64,000 bases of DNA from Streptomyces sp. ISL-94 (GTDB lineage: Bacteria; Actinomycetota; Actinomycetes; Streptomycetales; Streptomycetaceae), in assembly GCF_018614075.1 (NCBI RefSeq), contig NZ_JAGGOZ010000080.1, positions 35,040 through 99,039 on the forward strand, in the 5' to 3' direction. The notes beneath the pieces were generated by a model. That model was not told the DNA's origin. It was given only the letters and a program-made list of their open reading frames with translations, and searched no databases. This document shows, one piece after another, positions 17,470-27,630 of the stretch. Position 1 is the stretch's first letter; every line of letters starts with the position of its first letter. The position numbers and the translations under genes are program-made.

Positions 17470-17506
17470 CTCCCCCGGACTGGACTCCGTCCGGGGGGAC
17501 CCCCAG
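17470..17506 (+). repeat. Short interspersed palindromic repeat, copy 2 (relA leader)
   Basis: CTCCCCC, then a palindromic middle GGACTGGACTCCGTCC, then GGGGGGA and CCCCCAG. It ends just before the relA ribosome site (AGAGGAG) and may form a hairpin in the mRNA leader. It has the same ends as the copies at 8696 and 39112. Confidence 0.7.
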
Positions 17507-17516
17507 AGGAGCGCTC

Positions 17517-19940
<2,424 letters not shown>

Positions 19941-19983
19941 CCAAGGCCTGACCGCCGCTCTCTGACGCCACCCCGGGGGACAC

Positions 19984-21363
19984 GTGGCCGGAAACGACAT
20001 ATTCCCCCCGGGGCTCGCCCGGCGCTACCGTCCGATCGACGTGCTCGGACGGGGCGGAATGGGCGTGGTGTTCGCGGCGGAGGACACCCGCCTGCGGCGC
20101 CGGGTGGCGGTGAAGGTCCTGTCGGCGGTCGGCGCGAGTCTTCCGCACGAAATGCAGCGGAGGTTCGTCGCCGAAGCCATCGCGCTGGCGCGGATCCGCC
20201 ACCGGGGCGTCGTGGGCATCCACGACTCCGGGTTCGACACCCTCAGCGGCACGCCGTACCTGGTGATGGAGATGCTCGACGGGGCCGATCTCTCGGTCCT
20301 CGGCGCCGCGGGCGCGCTGTCCGTCTCCGCGGCCTGCTGGATCGCTGCCGAGACCCTCGACGCCCTGGACGCCGCCCACAAGAGCGGGGTGCTGCACCGC
20401 GACGTGAAGCCCGGCAACATCCGGGTGAGCCGGACGGGCCATGTGGTCCTGTACGACTTCGGACTCGCCGTGGTGACCGAGCAGCCCCGCAGCACCAGGG
20501 GCGACGACCGGCTGATCGGCACCCCGCAGTACATGGCGCCCGAGCGGATCGAGGGACTGGCGCCGGTGGAGGCCACCGACCTCTACGGGGTCGGAGCCTG
20601 TATGCACTTCATGCTCACCGGCCGGCCCCCCTTCGAGAGCGACCCGGAGGAATTCGGCGCCCTCGTCCTGCGGGCCGCCAAGGGAGTTCCCTCGCTTCGG
20701 AACCGGGGACTGGACCACCTCCCGGCCGGCCTGGTCGAGGCGGTGGACGCGCTCTGCGCCCGGGACTTCCGCGAGCGGCCGACGGACGCGGTCGCCGCCG
20801 CGGCGCTGTTGCGGCGCTGGGCGGACGGCGGCAGAGAACGGGTCGAACAGCTCATCAGCCGGCACCTGCTGCACCGGACACCCGAGTTGCCGCACCCGGC
20901 GGAGCTGCCCGAGTACGACTGGAACCAGGTCGACGTCACGGACGCCGGCGCACGCCGGACGCCTGACGCGCGCTCCCGGGCGGGACTTCTTCCGGCGCCG
21001 GACGAGGACCCGTGGGAGCGCACCCTCGGGCGCCTCCCGGCGACGGCCCCGGCCCCGGTCACGCTCAGCGAGGTCACCCGCAAGCTCGTTCACAGCCGCC
21101 TGACCGAGAGCAGCGCCCTGTCCCGCCAGCGGGAGGCGGTCGGCCTGGTCCTGCGGGGCGAGCTCCAGGAAGCCGCCCAACTGCTCTCCGGCGTCACCCG
21201 GTTCTGTGAGGAGACCTTGGGCCCGGCCCATCCGACCACGCTCGCCTGCCAGTACTGGCAGGCTGTGTGCCTGGCCCGGCTCGGGAACGCGAAGAAGGCG
21301 CTGGAGCTGTTCGCGCGGGTCAGCGCACACCACGGACACGGGAGGGGTACGGCGGATGCGTGA
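19984..21363 (+). CDS. Ser/Thr protein kinase with TPR-like C-terminus (first gene of conflict-type module)
   Basis: A 459-residue Hanks-type kinase with all catalytic features. These are a glycine-rich loop LGRGGMGVVF (21-30), VAVK lysine K44, catalytic loop HRDVKPGN (139-145), DFG (158-160) and APE (185-187), with an activation loop between them. There is no transmembrane helix or PASTA domain, unlike PknB-type kinases. After a Pro/charged linker (~290-340) the C-terminus (~355-450) resembles a TPR pair (LGPAHPTTLACQYWQAVCLARLGNAKKALELF). The start is GTG at 19984 with GGGGGA upstream. The stop overlaps the next ATG (ATGCGTGA). It may phosphorylate the neighbouring EACC1 or caspase proteins, or sense a trigger for them. 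That is inference from coupling. Confidence 0.9.
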   Translation: MAGNDIFPPGLARRYRPIDVLGRGGMGVVFAAEDTRLRRRVAVKVLSAVGASLPHEMQRRFVAEAIALARIRHRGVVGIHDSGFDTLSGTPYLVMEMLDGADLSVLGAAGALSVSAACWIAAETLDALDAAHKSGVLHRDVKPGNIRVSRTGHVVLYDFGLAVVTEQPRSTRGDDRLIGTPQYMAPERIEGLAPVEATDLYGVGACMHFMLTGRPPFESDPEEFGALVLRAAKGVPSLRNRGLDHLPAGLVEAVDALCARDFRERPTDAVAAAALLRRWADGGRERVEQLISRHLLHRTPELPHPAELPEYDWNQVDVTDAGARRTPDARSRAGLLPAPDEDPWERTLGRLPATAPAPVTLSEVTRKLVHSRLTESSALSRQREAVGLVLRGELQEAAQLLSGVTRFCEETLGPAHPTTLACQYWQAVCLARLGNAKKALELFARVSAHHGHGRGTADA

Positions 21364-21772
21364 CTACGAGCTACAGGTGGATCCGTACAGACCGGGACTG
21401 GGAGCGGAGAGCGAACTGCGGTCGCTGCTCCTCTGGTTGGGCGAGGACGAGACGCTGCGCCGCGAGGCACGCGGACGGATCCGCAGCAGCGCGGCGCCCC
21501 CGGCAGCGGAGGGCACGCCCATGGGGTCGCCCGGTTTCGACCTCCTCCAATTAGCCGTCGCCAGCGGCCTGTCCACCGGGTCCCTGGTCGTCTCCGTCCT
21601 CCAGTGGCAGGCGTCGCGCCGCCGGGCTCCCGCCCTCACCGTGCGCCGGGGCCCGTACGAGGTCACCCTCACCGGCGAGGAGGCGGACGACCCAGAGACC
21701 CTGCGCCGCATCGTCGCGGTGCTGGAGAACGGAAGCGGGGACGCGGACGGGGACCATGACGGGACTGCCTGA
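21356..21772 (+). CDS. EACC1-type (effector-associated constant component 1) protein
   Basis: A 138-residue protein whose layout matches the EACC1 family, found beside caspase, trypsin and STAND-type effectors in actinobacterial conflict systems. A short strand-rich N-terminus (YELQVDPY) leads into a helix LRSLLLWLGEDETLRREARG. A hydrophobic segment at about residues 61-85 (FDLLQLAVASGLSTGSLVVSVLQW) is followed by RRR and a strand-turn-strand unit (ALTVRRGPYEVTLTG). A short helical tail ends the protein. The ATG at 21356 lies inside the kinase stop region. The stop overlaps the caspase gene start by 17 nt, so its dose is tied to both partners. The function is unproven; a regulatory or scaffold role for the effector is the published expectation for the family. 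Confidence 0.8.
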   Translation: MRDYELQVDPYRPGLGAESELRSLLLWLGEDETLRREARGRIRSSAAPPAAEGTPMGSPGFDLLQLAVASGLSTGSLVVSVLQWQASRRRAPALTVRRGPYEVTLTGEEADDPETLRRIVAVLENGSGDADGDHDGTA

Positions 21773-22898
21773 CCCGGCGGCCTCGCGGGCGGTCCTCATC
21801 GGCAGCGCCGGATACCGGCACCTGGCAGCCCTCCCGGCCGTCGAGACCAATGTGAAGGACCTGGCCGCCGAGCTGTGCGACGCGACCATCTGGGGACTGC
21901 CCGAGCAGCACTGCACGCTCGTACTCGATCCCCAGTACCCCGCCGAGCTGCTCGACCCGGTCCACCGCGCGGGGGAGGAGGCCACCGACACGCTGCTGGT
22001 CTACTACGCCGGGCACGGCATGCGGGACGCGGCGACGGCCGACCTGTACCTCGCCCTCCAAGGCTCCCGCGAGCACATCGGCTACACCGCCGTCGCCTAC
22101 CAGCACCTGCGGTCCGCCCTGCGCGACTCCCAGGCCCGGCGCAAGGTGGTGATCCTCGACTGCTGCTTCAGCGGCCGCGCCGCCAGCACCCTCGCCGGCG
22201 GGGAGGACGCCCTCGCCACGCAGGCCGCCGTCGAAGGCGCGTACGTCCTGACCGCCTCCCCGCGCGACCGGGTGGCCCTCGCCCCCGACGGCGAACGGCA
22301 CACCGCGTTCACCGGCGAGCTGCTGACCATCCTGCGCGACGGGATCCACGAGGGACCCGAACTGATCGACCTGGACACCCTCTGCCGCACCATGGAGAAC
22401 CGGCTGCGCGGCAAGAACCGCCCCCTGCCCCAGCACGCCCAGGAAATGGGCGTGGGCAGGCTGCAGCTCGTACGCAACCGGGCACGCGCCGCGCGCGGCA
22501 CTCCGGCCGGTCCCGTCCTGCCCGCCGACGTCCGCTCCGCCATGGTCGTCGCCGGGCTCGGGCTCGCCCGCACGCTGCGCTCCGCGGGCCGCACCCGCGA
22601 CGCGCTGCCCGTGCTGCGCCTCGCACTCCAGGAACGGGCGCCCGACGGGGAGGGAGACCTGCTCGCCGTGCAGCTCGAACTCTCCGACATGCTGGAGGAG
22701 ACCGGACAGACCCGCGAGGCCATCGAGGTGCTGGAACAGGCCTTCCAGCAGGTGCACCGGTTCTACGGGCCCGAGGCCGTCCAGGTGTGCCGCCGGCTGG
22801 CCGCGCTGCTCCAGGAGTCCGGCAACCACATCCAGGCGTGCGAGGTCCTCGAACACGCGCTGGACCTGCTCCAGGACGGCAGCCGGGCGCTCCCGTGA
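21756..22898 (+). CDS. Caspase-fold protease with C-terminal TPR-like repeats
   Basis: A 380-residue protein. Residues ~10-235 form a peptidase C14 (caspase/metacaspase) domain. The first strand is SRAVLIGSAGYRHL. The catalytic histidine is H87 in YYAGHG and the catalytic cysteine is C137 in LDCCFSG. Both catalytic residues are present, so the protease should be active. After a basic linker, residues ~255-375 contain TPR-like helical pairs (LARTLRSAGRTRDALPVLRLAL; LSDMLEETGQTREAIEVLEQAF; CRRLAALLQESGNHIQACEVLEHAL). These resemble the tail of the kinase and could mediate its recruitment. There is no signal peptide, so it acts in the cytosol. A hairpin terminator follows at 22907. It is inferred to be the lethal or processing effector of the module. 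Confidence 0.9.
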   Translation: MTGLPDPAASRAVLIGSAGYRHLAALPAVETNVKDLAAELCDATIWGLPEQHCTLVLDPQYPAELLDPVHRAGEEATDTLLVYYAGHGMRDAATADLYLALQGSREHIGYTAVAYQHLRSALRDSQARRKVVILDCCFSGRAASTLAGGEDALATQAAVEGAYVLTASPRDRVALAPDGERHTAFTGELLTILRDGIHEGPELIDLDTLCRTMENRLRGKNRPLPQHAQEMGVGRLQLVRNRARAARGTPAGPVLPADVRSAMVVAGLGLARTLRSAGRTRDALPVLRLALQERAPDGEGDLLAVQLELSDMLEETGQTREAIEVLEQAFQQVHRFYGPEAVQVCRRLAALLQESGNHIQACEVLEHALDLLQDGSRALP

Positions 22899-22906
22899 CG
22901 CGAAAA

Positions 22907-22944
22907 CGGGCGGGCACCACCGGAAAGCCGGTGGTACCCGCCCG
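22907..22944 (+). terminator. Terminator after the kinase-EACC1-caspase operon
   Basis: A 17-bp stem with one mismatch (CGGGCGGGCACCACCGG / CCGGTGGTACCCGCCCG) around a short AAAG loop lies 9 nt after the caspase stop. It lacks a U-tract but is long and stable. Confidence 0.7.
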
Positions 22945-22983
22945 CACGCCGTCCGGGTGCACCCTGAGCGGCGAAGCCGCCCT

Positions 22984-23037
22984 GGCCTCAGCGGCCTCAG
23001 CGGCCTCAGCGGCCTCAGCGGCCTCAGCGGCCTCAGC
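22984..23037. repeat. Six tandem copies of a 9-bp repeat
   Basis: Six perfect consecutive copies of GGCCTCAGC are followed by degenerate copies (CGCTCC, GGCCGC, CTCAGCGG) up to 23080. They fill the intergenic gap between the caspase gene and the convergent DUF349 gene. Both flanking stop codons lie outside, so the repeat is not coding. It is a possible length-variable locus. Confidence 0.8.
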
Positions 23038-23080
23038 CGCTCCGGCCGCTCCCGCCTCAGCGGTCTCAGCCGCTCCCGTC

Positions 23081-24310
23081 TCAGCCGCCGAACTCCTCCA
23101 GGCCCTTCAGCGCCTGGTCCAGCAGGGCCTGGCGGCCCTCCAGCTCACGCGCCAGCTTGTCGGCCTTCGCGTTGTTGCCCGCCGCGCGCGCCGCGTCGAT
23201 CTGCTCGCGCAGCTTGTCGACCGCCGCCTGGAGCTGGCCCGTCAGACCGGCCGCGCGCGCCCGCGCCTCCGGGTTCGTACGGCGCCACTCGCCCTCCTCG
23301 GCCTCCTGCAGGGCCCGCTCCACCGCGTGCATCCGGCCCTCGACCTTCGGCCGGGCGTCCCGCGGCACGTGGCCGATGGCCTCCCAGCGCTCGTTGAGGG
23401 AGCGGAACGCGGCACGGGCGGCCTTCAGGTCCGTGATCGGGACGAGCTTCTCGGCCTCCTCGGCCAGCTCCTCCTTCAGCTTCAGGTTCTCCACCTGCTC
23501 GGCGTCGCGCTCCGCGAAGACCTCGCTGCGGGCCGCGAAGAACACGTCCTGCGCACCGCGGAAACGGTTCCACAGATCGTCCTCGGCCTCGCGCTGCGCC
23601 CGGCCCGCCGCCTTCCAGTCCGCCATCAGCTCGCGGTAGCGGGCGGCCGTCGGACCCCAGTCGGTCGACTTCGACAGCGACTCGGCCTCCGCGACCAGGT
23701 TCTCCTTCACCTTGCGGGCGTCCTCGCGCTGCGCGTCCAGCGAGGCGAAGTGCGCCTTGCGGCGCTTGGAGAAGGCCGAGCGGGCGTGGGAGAAGCGGTG
23801 CCACAGCTCGTCGTCCGACTTGCGGTCCAGCCGGGGCAGACCCTTCCAGATGTCCACCAGGGCACGCAGCCGCTCGCCGGCGCTGCGCCACTGGTCGCTC
23901 TGCGCCAGCTGCTCGGCCTCGACGACCAGCGCGTCCTTGGCCGCGCGGGCCTCGTCCGTCTGCTTCGCCTTCTGGGCCTTGCGCTCCTCGCGCCGCGACT
24001 CCACGGTCTGGACCAGCTTGTCCAGCCGCACGCGCAGTGCGTCGAGGTCGCCCACGGCATGGTGCTCGTCGACCTGCGTACGCAGGTGGGCGATCGCCGT
24101 CTGCGCGTCCTTGGCGGACAGATCGGTGGTCCGCACCCGCTTTTCGAGGAGGCCGATCTCGACCACCAGGCCCTCGTACTTGCGCTCGAAATAGGCCAGG
24201 GCCTCCTCAGGGGTGCCCGCCTGCCACGAGCCGACGACCTTCTCGCCATCGGCAGTACGCACGTACACGGTGCCCGTCTCGTCGACTCGGCCCCACGGGT
24301 CGCTGCTCAC
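23081..24310 (-). CDS. DUF349 domain protein
   Basis: A 409-residue, highly charged, almost entirely helical protein. It carries several DUF349 repeats of about 70 residues, recognisable by recurrent LWxRFxxARxxFFxxR patterns (DDELWHRFSHARSAFSKRRKAHF; DDLWNRFRGAQDVFFAARSEVF; and a third around RSLNERWEAIGHVPRD). A coiled-coil C-terminus rich in Ala/Arg/Glu follows. The function of the family is unknown; single-stranded nucleic acid or regulatory roles have been suggested for relatives. The GTG at 24310 has an excellent GGAGGAGG site 4 nt upstream. A much longer in-frame reading would enter the untranslated gap. The gene order relA-DUF349-cyclophilin-MBL-hisS is the normal Streptomyces core order, here interrupted by the kinase-caspase module. 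Confidence 0.85.
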   Translation of the reverse strand: MSSDPWGRVDETGTVYVRTADGEKVVGSWQAGTPEEALAYFERKYEGLVVEIGLLEKRVRTTDLSAKDAQTAIAHLRTQVDEHHAVGDLDALRVRLDKLVQTVESRREERKAQKAKQTDEARAAKDALVVEAEQLAQSDQWRSAGERLRALVDIWKGLPRLDRKSDDELWHRFSHARSAFSKRRKAHFASLDAQREDARKVKENLVAEAESLSKSTDWGPTAARYRELMADWKAAGRAQREAEDDLWNRFRGAQDVFFAARSEVFAERDAEQVENLKLKEELAEEAEKLVPITDLKAARAAFRSLNERWEAIGHVPRDARPKVEGRMHAVERALQEAEEGEWRRTNPEARARAAGLTGQLQAAVDKLREQIDAARAAGNNAKADKLARELEGRQALLDQALKGLEEFGG

Positions 24311-24504
24311 AGCGCCTCCTCCACCTGATGCCTGCGAGGGGTTCACCCCCTGGGCATCGTCCACAGTTTCCCGGGGCGGGCAGCGCCCGCCCTCCACAAC
24401 GCCAACATAGGCGACCGCCGGGCCGGCTGTCCGCATCCCGCACGACGGAATATCGCCGCACGGGCGGGTGGCCGGCCGGGCCCGGGGGCCGCCTGCCCTT
24501 CCCG

Positions 24505-25287
24505 TCAGTTCTGCGTGACGGTGCCCTTCTCGATCTTGACCTCGGTCTTCGGGGCCCCGTCCTGGCCGCCGTCGGCCGTTCCGGCCTTGGCGACGTCCTC
24601 CAGGACCTTCAGGCCGGCCGCGTCGATCTTGCCGAACGGCGTGTACGAGGGGGCCAGCGGGCTGTCCTTGTAGACGAGGAAGAACTGGCTGCCGCCCGAG
24701 CCCGGCTGGCCGGTGTTGGCCATCGCCACCGTGCCCGCCGGGTAGACGACCTGCCCCTGCTCGTTCGGCTTGCCCAGCGAGTCCAAGTTCTCGTCCGCGA
24801 TGGTGTAGCCGGGGCCGCCCATGCCGGTGCCCTCGGGGTCGCCGCACTGGAGGACGTGGATCCCGCCGGTCGTCAGGCGGTGGCACTTCGTGTTGTCGAA
24901 GAACTTCTTGTCGGCGAGCGACTTGAAGGAGTTCACCGTCTGCGGGGTCTTCGCCGCGTCCATCGCGAAGCTGATGTCGCCCGCGCTGGTCTTCAGGGCG
25001 AAGGTGTACTTCGCCTTCTGGTCGATGGCCATCTCCGGCGACGGGGACTGCTTGGGCGTGGGCGAGGCCGACGGGCTCGCGGCCGGGTCCGCCGCCTGGT
25101 CCTTCTTGTCCTTGTCGAAGACGCCGCCCACGATGAGGCCGACCAGCGTCGCCACGACCACGGCCACCGCCGCACCGATCACCGCCATGCGCCGGCGGGC
25201 CTTCCGGCGGGCCTCCTCACGGCGCTTCTGCTGCCGCTCGTACTTCTCCCTGGCGAGCTGTCGCCGTCGCTGATCGCTCGTGACCAC
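24505..25287 (-). CDS. Membrane-anchored cyclophilin-type peptidyl-prolyl isomerase
   Basis: A 260-residue protein. It has a very basic cytosolic N-terminus (1-34), one TM helix (MAVIGAAVAVVVATLVGLIVGGVF, ~34-57), a Ser/Pro/Ala linker and an extracytoplasmic cyclophilin domain (~95-255). The domain contains FFDNTKCHRL, GDPEGTGMGGPGYTI and GSQFFLVYKD. The catalytic Arg of the HR motif and the Gln/Phe of SQFF are present. It probably assists folding of secreted proteins. The GTG at 25287 has AAGGAGA 8 nt upstream. It is divergent from the MBL hydrolase gene. Confidence 0.9.
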   Translation of the reverse strand: MVTSDQRRRQLAREKYERQQKRREEARRKARRRMAVIGAAVAVVVATLVGLIVGGVFDKDKKDQAADPAASPSASPTPKQSPSPEMAIDQKAKYTFALKTSAGDISFAMDAAKTPQTVNSFKSLADKKFFDNTKCHRLTTGGIHVLQCGDPEGTGMGGPGYTIADENLDSLGKPNEQGQVVYPAGTVAMANTGQPGSGGSQFFLVYKDSPLAPSYTPFGKIDAAGLKVLEDVAKAGTADGGQDGAPKTEVKIEKGTVTQN

Positions 25288-25440
25288 CGGGTCGTCTCCT
25301 TGTGCGTGTCTGATACCGCTGTCCGGGCTGGGTTAGGCCGTACCGTATATGGGTTCGCTGTGTAATGAGCGGCGCCGGTAGGCTCTGAGCAGCAGCATTC
25401 CGATCTGCAGCCTCCCGCCGGACGACGATTGAGGACGAAC

Positions 25441-26151
25441 GTGCTGATTGCCGGGTTCCCCGCTGGGGCTTGGGGTACCAACTGTTACGTGGTCGCCCCC
25501 GCCGCCGGCGAGGAGTGCGTCATCATCGACCCGGGCCACCAGGCCGTCCAGGGTGTCGAGGAGACGCTGAAGAAGCACCGGCTCAAGCCCGTCGCGGTCG
25601 TCCTGACCCATGGCCACCTCGATCATGTGGCCTCGGTCGTCCCGGTGTGCGGAGCACACGGCGTACCGGCCTGGATCCACCCCGAGGACCGCTACATGAT
25701 GAGCGACCCGGAGAAGGCGCTGGGCCGCTCCATCGGGATGCCGCTCATGGGCGAGCTCACCGTGGGCGAACCGGACGACGTCCGCGAGCTGACCGACGGC
25801 GCCGCCCTGAAGCTGGCCGGCATGGACTTCTCCGTCGCGCACGCCCCGGGCCATACAAAGGGGTCGGTGACCTTCCGGATGCCTGAGCTGGCGGACGTCC
25901 CGCCGGTCTTCTTCTCGGGTGACCTGCTCTTCGCCGGCTCCATCGGACGCACCGACCTGCCCGGCGGCTCCCACGCCGAGATCCTCGAGTCGCTGGCCCG
26001 CGTGTGCCTGCCGCTCGACGACTCGACCGTGGTGCTGTCCGGCCACGGTCCCCAGACCACCATCGGCCGCGAGCGCGCGACCAACCCGTACCTGCGGGAG
26101 GTCGCCGCCGGGCTGGGAGACGGCACCGCCGCTCCACGACGAGGAATGTGA
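25441..26151 (+). CDS. Metallo-beta-lactamase-fold hydrolase (glyoxalase II-like)
   Basis: A 236-residue hydrolase with a complete binuclear zinc motif. This comprises THGHLDHV (HxHxDH), H at HAPGHTKGS, D at FSGDLLF, and a final H at LSGHGPQT. Relatives hydrolyse S-acyl glutathione-type or persulfide-type thioesters. The mycothiol-dependent equivalent would fit an actinomycete but cannot be assigned from sequence. The GTG at 25441 follows GAGGACGAAC. The upstream TTG (25429) would overlap the ribosome site. hisS begins 10 nt after the stop, so they are probably cotranscribed. Confidence 0.88.
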   Translation: MLIAGFPAGAWGTNCYVVAPAAGEECVIIDPGHQAVQGVEETLKKHRLKPVAVVLTHGHLDHVASVVPVCGAHGVPAWIHPEDRYMMSDPEKALGRSIGMPLMGELTVGEPDDVRELTDGAALKLAGMDFSVAHAPGHTKGSVTFRMPELADVPPVFFSGDLLFAGSIGRTDLPGGSHAEILESLARVCLPLDDSTVVLSGHGPQTTIGRERATNPYLREVAAGLGDGTAAPRRGM

Positions 26152-26161
26152 CGAGAGTTTC

Positions 26162-27424
26162 GTGAGCACCTTCAAGGCCCCCAAGGGCACGTACGACCTG
26201 ATCCCGCCCTACTCGGCCAAGTACCTGGCGGTCCGCGAGGCGATCTCCGGCCCGCTGCGGAAGTCCGGCTACGGATACGTCGAAACGCCCGGCTTCGAGG
26301 ACGTCGACCTCTTCGCCCGCGGTGTCGGTGAGTCCACCGACATCGTGACGAAGGAGATGTACACCCTCACGACCAAGGGCGGCGCGAACCTCGCGCTGCG
26401 CCCCGAGGGCACCGCCTCCGTGCTGCGCGCGGCGCTGGAGGCGAACCTGCACAAGGCCGGCGGCCTGCCGGTCAAGCTCTGGTACTCCGGCTCGTACTAC
26501 CGCTACGAGCGCCCGCAGAAGGGCCGCTACCGCCACTTCTCGCAGGTCGGTGCCGAGGCCATCGGCGCCGAGGACCCGGCGCTGGACGCCGAGCTGATCA
26601 TCCTCGCCGACCAGGCGTACCGCGCGCTCGGCCTGCGCGACTTCCGCATCCTGCTGAACTCGCTCGGGGACAAGGAGTGCCGTCCCGTCTACCGGGAGGC
26701 GCTCCAGACCTTCCTCGGCGGTCTCGACCTCGACGAGGAGACCGTCCGCCGCGCCGGGATCAACCCGCTGCGGGTGCTCGACGACAAGCGGGCCGACGTA
26801 CAGAAGCAGCTGGTCGGCGCGCCGATGCTGCGCGACTACCTGTGCGACGCGTGCAAGGCGTACCACGAGGAGGTCCGCGAGCTGATCACGGCCGCCGGTG
26901 TGGCCTTCGAGGACGACGAGAAGCTGGTGCGCGGACTGGACTACTACACCCGCACCACCTTCGAGTTCGTCCACGACGGCCTGGGCTCGCAGTCCGCGGT
27001 GGGCGGCGGCGGCCGCTACGACGGCCTGTCCGAGATGATCGGCGGACCGGCGCTGCCGTCGGTCGGCTGGGCGCTGGGCGTCGACCGTACGGTCCTGGCC
27101 CTCGAGGCCGAGGGCGTCGAGCTGGACATCCCGGCCACGACGGAGGTCTTCGCCGTGGCGATCGGCGCCGAGGCGCGGCGCCTGCTGTTCGGCGCGGTCA
27201 CCGAGCTGCGCAAGGCCGGGGTCGCGGCGGACTTCTCGTACGGGGGCAAGGGCCTCAAGGGTGCGATGAAGGACGCCAACCGCTCGGGCGCGCGGTTCAC
27301 GGTGGTCGCCGGTGAGCGCGACCTCGCCGACGGTGTCGTGCAGCTGAAGGACATGGAGTCCGGGGAGCAGGCGGCCGTGCCGGTCGCGGACCTGGTCGCC
27401 ACCGTCCGGGCCCGCCTGGGCTGA
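26162..27424 (+). CDS. hisS: Histidyl-tRNA synthetase
   Basis: A 420-residue class II aminoacyl-tRNA synthetase. Motif 1 region is KAPKGTYDLIPPYSAKY, motif 2 is WYSGSYYRYERPQKGRYRHFSQVGAEAIG, HisA motif is VRGLDYYTRTTFEF, motif 3 is GGGGRYDGLSEMIGG with GWALGVDRT, and a C-terminal anticodon-binding domain ends the protein. It charges tRNA-His in the cytosol. The GTG at 26162 was chosen because the protein then begins exactly at the conserved ST-FKAPKGT. A strong terminator follows. Confidence 0.96.
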   Translation: MSTFKAPKGTYDLIPPYSAKYLAVREAISGPLRKSGYGYVETPGFEDVDLFARGVGESTDIVTKEMYTLTTKGGANLALRPEGTASVLRAALEANLHKAGGLPVKLWYSGSYYRYERPQKGRYRHFSQVGAEAIGAEDPALDAELIILADQAYRALGLRDFRILLNSLGDKECRPVYREALQTFLGGLDLDEETVRRAGINPLRVLDDKRADVQKQLVGAPMLRDYLCDACKAYHEEVRELITAAGVAFEDDEKLVRGLDYYTRTTFEFVHDGLGSQSAVGGGGRYDGLSEMIGGPALPSVGWALGVDRTVLALEAEGVELDIPATTEVFAVAIGAEARRLLFGAVTELRKAGVAADFSYGGKGLKGAMKDANRSGARFTVVAGERDLADGVVQLKDMESGEQAAVPVADLVATVRARLG

Positions 27425-27454
27425 CCGGCAGCCGCCCCGCCCACCGGACCCGCA

Positions 27455-27494
27455 AACGCCGGGGAGATTCCGCAGTGCGGAGCTCCCCGGCGTT
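27455..27494 (+). terminator. Terminator after hisS
   Basis: A 12-bp stem AACGCCGGGGAG / CTCCCCGGCGTT encloses a second small stem-loop (TCCGCAGTGCGGA). It lies 30 nt after the stop. Confidence 0.8.
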
Positions 27495-27630
27495 CGCGTC
27501 CGGCCGGTCGGCCCGGGCGATTCCGAGGAGGATCCGGCGCGCGTCCTTATCTCCGTCGAACGGTGGCCACACAGCCCGGTACGGCACAATGGCCCGTGCT
27601 TGATGACCTTGCAGATGTGGAGCGGGCGGG

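Noticed and set aside
17436..17516. ATG at 17436 as the relA start
   Set aside because: It would translate the interspersed palindrome, lies only a few nt after a -10-like hexamer, and lacks a ribosome site, whereas TTG 17517 has AGAGGAG.
22984..23080. CRISPR-like array
   Set aside because: The unit is only 9 bp with no spacers; it is a simple tandem repeat.
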